From the NCBI GenBank assembly GCA_047967505.1, contig CM106539.1: a stretch of 64,000 nucleotides of DNA, one strand, 5' to 3'. This stretch comes from Dipteris shenzhenensis. Its lineage: Eukaryota > Polypodiophyta > Polypodiopsida > Gleicheniales. The notes beneath the pieces were generated by a model. That model was not told where the DNA came from and ran no database searches. It worked only from the letters and a program-made list of their open reading frames with translations. The position numbers and the translations under genes were made by a program. Position 1 is the stretch's first letter. Each line of letters begins with the position of its first letter. Positions 56,064-64,000 of the stretch are shown in pieces.

Positions 56064-57608
56064 ACAATTAAAATATGGAGATTTAAACATTTAAAAGAAA
56101 TGAGATATAATTTTATTTCGAAGGTATTTCAACCAAACAAGGTAGGTTTACAAAAGTGTAGAATCTATCCCGGTAGTCCAGGTTTCAAGGTCAGGTTTCA
56201 CTTACCTGCCACCATCCAAGAAAAATGAGGTATTAGAATATCATCATTTCAAATGGGTAGATAGGTAATGCCTGTATCCCCTGGCATGTTATTGCTTTAC
56301 CAAGGAACATAGACAATTGTCTAGATTCACAAGTGTATTTTTGAAAATACAATAAGAGCATAATGCACAAGTAGCATCACATGTCCCATGAGGGGTATTC
56401 CATATCCATAATTGATAGAACTTTCAAATTCTTGTAAATAAATGAATAACCTACTACAACTAAAGGGAAATTTACCATAATTAATAGAGATAAATTAAAA
56501 CTAGCCATGGGAACCACCACAAAAAAAAATTATTGAGGGGGGTGGTCCACACCTTAAATATAGGAATGAGAATCAAGCAAATTAAATTATCAACCTTTTA
56601 TAAGGAGGGTACTCCTCACCCTTGAAATATTAACCACAATTAAATCAAGGGAACAACTATAGAAAAAGCACTAGTAAAATTAAGAAACAAATACTAAGTC
56701 TAAAAAAATTTACGAAGGAGAGGGAAATTAATCAATAAAGAGGTTAACTAACAACATGTAAACAATGAAGGACAAAAGAAACACTAAAAGGAACACCATA
56801 ATTACACACTAAATCAAATTATTATCAACTGTACACACACATCAATGCATCAAAATAAAGTAACAGGATCAAAGTCCAATAAACATTAAATATATATATA
56901 TATATATACTTTTCTATATGCAAGAGCAACTTGCAACAATTATATATTAGTAGCTAAAGAGCCATTGGTAATGTAGAAGCAATCTTTTCAATAACAATGT
57001 TATAATAGAAAATCGAGATACAGCATCATATATAAGCATATATAAAGGATGAAAGTGTTGAAAAGAGAACATAGATTAAAGGGGAGGGGGCACATTAGAA
57101 AGAAACAAGAGGCCAGTAACACATTAAGCAAAAAATCAAAGTAGATTTATGAAGGAAAGAAATGGGAGTCTTAGGAAGGCAATACTTAATACAAAGTATA
57201 GAAATAGAATGATTAAGAAAGGTAAATATATAAGGTATAAATATATATATATTTTAAAGACTATCAAAATAGTAGAATAGATGTAATTAAGGAGTAGATT
57301 CATTTAATCAAGAGTTGAATCAAGGCACATTAGACATCTCAATATGAATTAAAAATGTCTATATGATTAACCCTAATACATATATCTCCTTAGACCAAGA
57401 AAGAATAAATTAAGACAAGCAAGACTGTCACTAAAGGCAATAAGTATGTAATACAAAGCATATTATATATATGTATATATATAAGCATAATTAACACGAT
57501 TAAAAAAGTATTGTGCAAAAAGAGAAACAAGCTAAACTATATACTATTGTCGTTACCGTAATGGCAACCATGGAGCTGTCAAGCAGTGAAAATTAAGAGC
57601 ATGTGTGT
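56064..57608. other. AT-rich, copy-B-only DNA, no gene
   Basis: Very A-rich on the plus strand with (TA)n runs near 56892-56908, 57242-57253 and 57464-57482. It is absent from copy A, where the junction falls in a TGTGTGTG run, so the loss in A probably used the microsatellite. Confidence 0.6.
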
Positions 57609-57999
57609 ATGCTTGTGTGTGTGTGTAGATAACTATCAGTATAGACTGGGCTTAGACTAAATGAGAAGTAGTATAGGACAAGAGAAAAGGCCGCAAAGAG
57701 CAAGTGAACTATAAAAAAGCACAGAATGTCAACCTCATGTAAACATGAAATGTTTACAAAACATTGTGAGTGCGAAGCAGTGATAAATAGATACTCAAAT
57801 TAACGCCACTACATGCCAAAGTTGCCCTAGCACAAATGCGAGTGTTTCCAGTTATCACATGTTTGAGTCGGCACACTTCACCTTTGTTGCCAATACAAGA
57901 GCAAAGTCTAAAGGCACACACAGAGTAACCCAGCATAAAGCAACGAGAGAAAAGCGCAAGGTAAAGGGATGCCCACAAGCAGTGAAGACAAGGCTATGG

Positions 58000-59943
58000 A
58001 AATTTTCCGTCCATCCATTTCATGAGAGATTCATGAGTTGAGTGTTCATTCAGATTTTGAGAGCATTCTTTGAGAGATTTTTTGCTGAGAGGAAGAAGAT
58101 ATTTCCATTCATGCCTCAAAGATTTGGTGAGAGTATGATTCATAAAGAATCCCTACGAGTCTTCTTGTGTGTGAGAGAGAAAGAGTATCTACCTCGAATC
58201 TAAGGCAGTCGGCTGCAGCAAAGGCAACACAAAGCTGCCATAGCCTAATCAGCGACTCTTCCAAGCCATACGAGCTTCCCTCCTACTGCATCAACACAGA
58301 AGAAGCCAACAACTCTCTCCTCACAAGCTCCAAGCTTCTATGCCTTCAATAGAAGCTGCTTCACCCAACAAGCAACTGGCTCTCAGCTAGCTTCCTCAAA
58401 GCCCCTCATGACCAACGAGCGGCCTCCACAACAGTCAGCCCTCTCTCTATCAAAATGAACTCTGGGTGGCAAGGGACCTCCAAAAGCAAAGAAGACTCTC
58501 AAATTTCCTCCACGGGCCAATGGGTCGCCTTCATTGACAGCGACGGCCTCTCACAAAATGGCAGACAGCGCCCTTGGTAGCTCCTTGCACAACGTCTGAA
58601 ACTCCAGCCTGAATTTGCAGGAATGTTCATCAACAGCCTTCTCATGCGGCCTCCAGCATGGCCCCTACAACAGCGGCTAGCGCTCACACCTCTATCACGA
58701 CCTTCTCGTCGCGTCACCGGTTGCAAGAAGCTTCAAAGCTTCCTCATGTTCTAAGGTCCTAACCTTAGGACACGTGGTAGCCTAAGGTAGAGACACATGG
58801 CATATAAGCCACTCACCTTGGGTTAGTCTACAAAGGGCCACGTGGCAGATAAGGTGGTCAAAGCTAACTGTGGTTAGGTTTAGTTGCCTGGGTTAGTTGA
58901 GCCATGGTAAAATTTGTGTAAACCTTAGGTTAACCAAGTGGATTTAAAGGTTGCCACATGGTATAGTGCCACCTAAGCACAGAGCCCCTGCTAAGCACAA
59001 TATGGAATTCTTCATGTGAATACCTGTGCCACATCATCAAGGCCCCCTCTTCTTCACAAAAACTTGGACAAGCTATAACTTGCAATCCAAGAAGAATTTG
59101 GACACGCTCCAAAAGGAAAAAGTGATCGTCTTTTTGAGCTCTACGCGTTTGTCAAGTCAGAATCATTGTATGAAATTAGACACTGCCAATATTGACAGAA
59201 ATCAATTGGTAAGACCTTTGCAACAAATGGAAAAGCAAAGAATGAATGCACACATCGCTGTCAAAAGCATGCCCAAAGCACAAGTGCATGAGATGACCAT
59301 AGCACGAAGCATGGCATCCACACATAAAGCATCAAGGCACATGGAAGAACACAGCATCATGCATGAAGCTACACAAGGAAGAAGATTGTAGATTGAAGAA
59401 CCAGCAAGTCAACTACGTGGAGTCGTCATCAAGCCATGAGCAGAATGACATGAACAACATGTATTGAAAAGCAAAAACCTTGCAAACCTTGACTATATTT
59501 TGTAAATCAAGCCTGACTACCTGAGAGTAGCCATGTAGGCACCTAGGGGAGGACTTGATCTTGTAACTCATATCTGACCACCTTGCAGTAGCCAAAGGAT
59601 CATGGCACCAAGGGGAGGTGTTGAGAGTTGTGGTGCCATGAGCACATGTAGAGAAAAGGTATGAGTAAAGGGCAAGTTGCCACATGGCATGGAGGAGATA
59701 TCCCACAGATGAGCAAGCAAATGGATGTAAGTACCCTCACCTATAAAAGGGAGGTTCATTTGAAGTAATATCAATCAAGCACTTTTCACTATCTCAAGAT
59801 TCTCTTTATGAGTCCAAGCTAATCTATCTTGGAACCTAATTGACTTGAGGTACATGTCATGAGCACTCTCTTCATCATGTCTCCACATAGGTTCCATCCA
59901 CCTTAGAGTGCTCCATAGATCCTGAGGCACACATGTTTTGTCA
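58000..59943 (+). mobile_element. Non-autonomous LTR element, 3' half (copy 2)
   Basis: Internal region without gag or pol frames (58000-59618) plus a 3' LTR. 58750-59390 matches 15480-16085. 58015-58350 resembles the leader of copy 1 (TGAGAGATTTTTTGCTGAGA-type text). The left end is cut at the edge of duplication copy B. A polypurine tract AAGGGGAGG precedes the LTR. Confidence 0.65.
59619..59943 (+). repeat. 3' LTR of the non-autonomous element (copy 2)
   Basis: 325 bp, TGTTGAGAG...TTTTGTCA, with a TATA box (CCTATAAAAGGG, about 59740) followed by a likely transcript start. The last 135 bp are nearly identical to the LTR at 13980-14356. The next five bases are GTTGT, and the left partner needed to test a target duplication is missing. 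Confidence 0.7.
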
Positions 59944-60131
59944 GTTGTTACAGCTTGTATACGTAGTAGAGTAGGTCACCATTATGGAAACCATTCGTAG
60001 TCATTGGATTCTTTTCCTTTGAATGGTTTATAAAAACTTTGAAGGCATTAGTAAGGAAAATTCCAAGATCCAAGGGAAGCATAGCACTAGCCTAATTGTG
60101 AGCTAAAAGTTAGAAGGGAGGATGCAAGGAT

Positions 60132-60650
60132 GGAAAATGCAAATGGCATCGCAGGATGATGGGGGTGTGGGTTTTGGGTTATGCAAAACTGTTGGTATAA
60201 TCAACATTATTCTCTTTTGTAACTATAACCCTAAGTCACTGGTATTAACATTGGTATGGACGTTGGTAAATACCAATACATCAGAGGATTTAAGGGGGGA
60301 TTTGGGGGTTCTGGGAGTTTGGGGATTTGGGGGAGTTTAGGGGGTTTGATGGGGTTTTAGGGGTTTTGGGTGGGGGCTGGGGAGGTTTGGGAAAATACAA
60401 ATGGCATCGCAAGACGATGGGGGTGTGGGTTTTGGGTTCTGCGAAACCGTTGGTATAATTGACATTATTCTCTTTTGTAAGTATAACCCTAAGTCACTGG
60501 TATTAATGTTGGTATGGATGTCAGTAAATACCAATACAGCAGAGGATTTAAGGGGGGATTTGAGGGTTTTGGGAGTTTGGGGGTTTGGGGGGAGTTTAGG
60601 GGGTTTGGGGGGTTTGATGGGGTTTTAGGGGTTTTGGGTGGGAGCTGGGG
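60132..60650. repeat. Tandem duplication, 258-bp unit
   Basis: GGAAAATGCAAATGGCATCG at 60132 recurs (one base changed) at 60390. The copies share ACTATAACCCTAAGTCACTG and AATACCAATACA...AGAGGATTTAAGGGGGGATT. Divergence is about 7-10 percent. The Gly/Trp-rich frames over it are compositional. Confidence 0.85.
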
Positions 60651-60880
60651 AGGTTTGGGGGGTTTGAGGGGATTTAGCAGGGGTTTGAGGGGATTTAAGG
60701 GGGGGGTTGCGGGTTGGGGGTTTGAGGGGATTTTGGGGGATTAAGGGGTTTTGGAGTTTACGGTTTAAAGTTTTTTGGGGGGTTTAAGGGAGTTAAGGGT
60801 GTTTGGGGGTTTAAGAGGGTTTATGGGTTTAGGGATTAGGGTTTTGGCGGTTTGAGGGGGTTTTGGGTTGACCTAAATAC
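60540..60880. repeat. G/T-rich tract with dense GGGG and GGGTTT runs
   Basis: Dominated by GGGTTT, GGGGATTT and GGGG(G)TTT units in head-to-tail order, including TTTAGGG near 60830. It resembles a degenerate telomere-like or quadruplex-forming tract on the plus strand. Confidence 0.8.
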
Positions 60881-60920
60881 CATGTCCCAAATACTATGCA
60901 CAATTCCAAAGATGAAGTGG

Positions 60921-61495
60921 AAGATGTTGACAATGGTTGGGATGGATTATGACACCATCCACCCTTACCATAATGATTGTATTAAGTTTTATCATGAGTA
61001 TGGAGATTTTAATAATTGTCCTTAGTGTGGGGCACAGTGCTATAGATAGGACTTGCTAGGTGAGAAGATCATAGTAAAGGCCTTGAGACATTTCCCCATC
61101 ATCCCCAAAATACAATACATGTTCAAATACAAGTCCATTGCATAGATGATGATGTGGCATGCTATACACTGGTTTGCCGATGACACTTTGAGGATCCTTG
61201 TAGATTGTGCTACTTGGAAGCATATAGACAACACGTGGTTAGCCTTTGCAAGGGAGCCACACAATTTACATCTTGGTCTCACAATGGACAGCATGAACCA
61301 TTTTGAGTTGCGCTCAACATCTTGGTCGACATGGCCCACTAGTCTTCCCACCCATGGCTAACAATGAAGAAGGGACACCTCATGCTTGTACTACTTGTGC
61401 CAGGGAAGTACAATGTCAAGAATATGGATGTGTACATGGCACACTTGATCGAGGAACTCCAGACCCTATGGTTGGTCATACATGTCTAATGTTTC
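60921..61495 (+). pseudogene. CACTA (En/Spm) transposase TNP2-like fragment
   Basis: Plus-strand translation: MDYDTIHPYHNDCIKFYHEY, NNCP.CGAQCY, KALRHFPIIPKIQYMF, MMMWHA, WLAFAREPHNLHLGLTMDSM, STSWSTWP and, after a frameshift near 61365, LVLLVPGKYNVKNMDVYMAH with LIEELQTLW. These follow the TNP2/transposase_21 order (Y..IHACPNDC...CP.C, LRYFPL.PRL, MRWH, DP.NVRLGL.TDGFNP, STWPV, LLIPGPK.PG..IDVYL.PL..EL..LW). At least three in-frame stops and a frameshift are present. The C-terminal half was not identified. Confidence 0.8.
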
Positions 61496-62670
61496 TGGAG
61501 CTCTGAGGTGGACGACATATATTTCCATGAAGGGAAAACCCAAGAGCTTTGCATTGTCACTCCATTTTTCAATGGAGGAAGTGTGCACAATATGCTAATG
61601 TGTCTCCCACAGTGCTGTGGAACATATCTGACATGGGTTAAGTTCGTACAAGGTCCACACAACCAACAAAAAAACCTCACTTTGACTGGAACTCCCCACT
61701 CACCAGGTTGCAGGCAAGGTTTTTCTGTTAGCGTGCTTTGTCTTTTGCTGCTACTATTGCAATTCTTTGAGAGAAGTCCATGAACACAGATATGCTCACA
61801 TTGATCCACAAGCAACTAACTACATGCTAGATTTCACAAGAGATGATGCATCTCTACAAGTAGGGATTATTGATTGGGGAAGAACCCTCCACTAGACTGA
61901 AAGCAGATATTTGCAAGACTTGACTTATGCTCCTTCAAAGGAATTTCCATGGTTTGTGCAAAAATTGTATGTTAGTCTGAATACACATCCAAATCCCAAG
62001 GGTGCATGGGCACTAGAGTCAGATTGCTTTGCTGATGGTTAGTTGTTTAGAGAAATGGCCAACTTTCTCATAGATGTTGTAGGAGCTCTCAATGACAACT
62101 CAGCGAAGGGAGACATGGCAATCAAACTCTTGGTTGACTGTGGTAACTCGTCTATGCAGGAGTCATCCAAAGATGGAGCTACCATGGAAGCAACTGTGAC
62201 AAAACTACATAGTTTCATGTAAACGAGGATGTGGCAATGCGACCCTAGTGAGGAAATGAAGACGTGTTGTTGAACATAGGCTACATCTTTTTTGAGGTTG
62301 AACGATATGACCACAATTTCGATTTCTAAATTTGTAATGTCTTTGGATTGTACATATGGATTATTGAAGTTCTTGTAACATGTATCTTCAACACTTGGAA
62401 GTATTGTCAGATTGAGATAGATTCATGCTCGATTGTAACAATTTGTGAGAGACTATCTTTTTAATTACATCCCTCAATATTAATAAACTTTGAGCATGTT
62501 GACAGATCTTCCCCATCCAAACCCTATGGGTTTTGAGCCACAAATGGCTCAAGATTGAGGTAGTTGCTGGGATCATCCAAAGTCGCAAGGATAACACAAG
62601 AGCCATTTGGATCCTATATATTGATAACACAAGATCCATTTGAAGACAAAGAGGTAGTTGAGAGAATCAA
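61496..62670. other. No gene recognised; perhaps more decayed transposon
   Basis: Frames at 61508-61783 and 62039-62314 lack family motifs. 61860-62040 reads protein-like (DLTYAPSKEFPWFVQKLYVS), possibly the continuation of the CACTA element or a separate scrap. Confidence 0.4.
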
Positions 62671-62675
62671 GAGAT

Positions 62676-63120
62676 GCCTTGATACCATATGGGCCTAAGT
62701 GGTTGTAGCAAAAGAGAGAAGAGAGAGAGGGGTACAAGGAATAGTGTTGGGCCTCTGTTCAAAAGGTGACATGTGTAAAAGGCCAAATGGTTGACTTTGG
62801 TCTTCATTGTTGTATGCAACCTTTGAGAAATACAAACTATCTTCTTGCTCATGTGTTGAGATTGAGATTTGCTTGCTCTCCTTGTTCACCTTTTGTGTTT
62901 GCCACAATCCCACTTCCCTTTCTTCTCCTTCTCCATCCTCCTTCCTTCTTCCCTCCCCCTCCCCTCTCTCTCTTCCTCTCACCCCCTTCTTCTTGGTGGA
63001 AACCCCATTCCAATGATTAGGTACATGAGTGAAGGCTTTACTACACAATGCTCCCACAAGGAGTAGCCAGGGAGGGAGGATCTCTGTGAACACACCTCAA
63101 CCATCCCCACGACAGGGTTG
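62676..63120 (-). repeat. Possible LTR end and primer-binding site on the minus strand
   Basis: Minus strand reads TGGTATCAAGGC at 62687-62676, one or two bases from the initiator-Met primer-binding site, preceded by a CCCA end. Upstream (62690-63120) is a purine/pyrimidine-biased region with a long A/G stretch (62930-63000 on the minus strand), as found in LTRs or leaders. The start of the LTR and a partner LTR were not found. Confidence 0.3.
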
Positions 63121-64000
63121 CTCATGCACTTAGGGCTTGTTAGTGGAGAGTAGGATTGGATTGGAAGTGGGAAAAAGTGAAGAAAGAGTGACTTTTGGAG
63201 TAGAAAAGCTCACTTTTCAACTTTTTGTCCATAGAGCCATTTTCATGCATTTGAGCTTGTTTCTTATTGCTTTTTGATGTTTGTTTATACAAGGAGGTAG
63301 ATAGAATGATTTCTAAGCTTGTTGTAGTGTCATCTAAAATTGTTGTAGTGTCAAATCCAACTAAAAACACTTGAAAATGAAGATTCGAGTGGAATTTTGA
63401 AGTGGTTTTGGGTGCTTAATAGTCCAACTTGTAGAAACCGCTCATTTGTGTGCCAAAAGTTATTGTTTTGTGTTGTTTTTTTATTTGCGGTAGGTAGTTT
63501 AGGTCCTTAGCACTCCTCCCATGCACACAAACCTAGAATAGAACTAGAAAAATCACCAAGACTCATAAGAAGGGAGTCGGCCACACTGTGTGTTCCCAGA
63601 CAATCCAAACCAACATCATAATCACATTCTTACAAGTGATGGTCATTGTAGCCTAATGACACTTTTGGATAGCCATCTTGTCTCATTAGTATACTTTTGC
63701 AAATACAAGCACCACATGTAATCCAAAAAAAGAAATGGCTCAACCCTAGGAAAGACTCCCATATTCCAGGCCGGCCGGGGGGCATCACTTCTACCCGCTC
63801 TTGTGAATGGCAGGGGGCATCACTTTCCCCACTCATTGACCTCTAGGGATCTAAACTCTACTGCATACTGAAACATGCATACACAAGCAATTTAAGGAGG
63901 TAAGAAGGTCTTACATATCTTCAAGATGAGAAAACCAAAGAACAAAGGATTGTTAGTACAAAGTTATGCATGTGCAAGAACATGAGCCTGCCGTAGGTGC
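63121..64000. other. No gene recognised
   Basis: Short frames only. A GGGGGGCATCACTTCTACCC / GGGGGCATCACTTTCCCCAC pair (about 63777 and 63811) is a small tandem duplication. Confidence 0.5.

Larger units (their letters stand above)
43895..57999. repeat. Segmental duplication, copy B (with nested copia)
   Basis: Same content and orientation as 24140-29476, enlarged by a copia insertion (44340-50167) and by segments that copy A lacks (about 44018-44166, 51402-52238, 55621-57608). Its left edge abuts the truncated family-2 copia fragment. Its right edge at 57999 abuts the internal part of a non-autonomous LTR element. Confidence 0.95.

Noticed and set aside
58499-58726. 75-codon minus ORF with CRGHAGGRMRR
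   Set aside because: Lies in the non-coding internal region of the non-autonomous LTR element and has no counterpart in copy 1.
62695-63093. 132-codon minus ORF and pyrimidine-rich plus ORFs
   Set aside because: Low-complexity purine tract gives Glu/Arg/Gly or Pro/Ser/Leu runs; no domain.

Overview
This is nuclear DNA of a land plant with a large, transposon-rich genome. The evidence is one spliced jasmonate-repressor (JAZ/TIFY) gene, Ty1/copia and Ty3/gypsy retrotransposons, LINEs, a CACTA-type transposase remnant and a MITE family. No operons, ribosome-binding sites or CRISPR arrays are present. The degenerate C-terminus of the JAZ protein and a VGHTHEDI-type transposon protein would suit a non-seed plant such as a fern, but the sequence does not settle this.

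Layout, left to right. 1-3062: decayed minus-strand Ty3/gypsy element cut by the window edge. 3063-10192: no gene, with G-rich, purine-rich and short tandem repeats. 10193-11744 (minus): a seven-exon JAZ gene whose splice sites and reading phases all fit, with a duplicated promoter block carrying CACGTT (T/G-box) motifs. 13.8-16.1 kb: a copia RNase H scrap joined to the 5' half of a non-autonomous LTR element; the 3' half of another copy lies at 58.0-59.9 kb. 16.4-18.1 kb: AT-rich satellite and broken minus-strand LINE-like frames. 18.1-24 kb: nothing recognised. 24.1-29.5 kb: copy A of a segmental duplication. 29.9-33.3 kb: two minus-strand LINE fragments. 34.6-37.1 kb: tandem repeats. 37.1-41.9 kb: decayed minus-strand copia element (family 2). 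42.7-43.9 kb: an inverted partial copy of family 2. 43.9-58.0 kb: copy B of the duplication, into which a nearly intact copia element (family 1, 44340-50167) has inserted. 60.1-60.9 kb: tandem duplication and G-rich tract. 60.9-61.5 kb: CACTA (TNP2-like) transposase remnant. The rest is unassigned.

The window preserves a readable order of events. The A/B block duplicated. Family-1 copia then entered copy B, leaving a 5-bp target duplication, while copy A keeps the empty site. Finally, a 246-248 bp MITE with 8-bp target duplications and mirrored CACGTG motifs entered both the family-1 and the family-2 copia elements; the inverted family-2 fragment keeps an empty site. Most stop codons that kill the copia polyproteins look like CAG-to-TAG or CGA-to-TGA changes, the expected trace of cytosine methylation followed by deamination. 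The only confident host gene is JAZ. A 76-codon frame repeated in both duplication copies is a weaker candidate.
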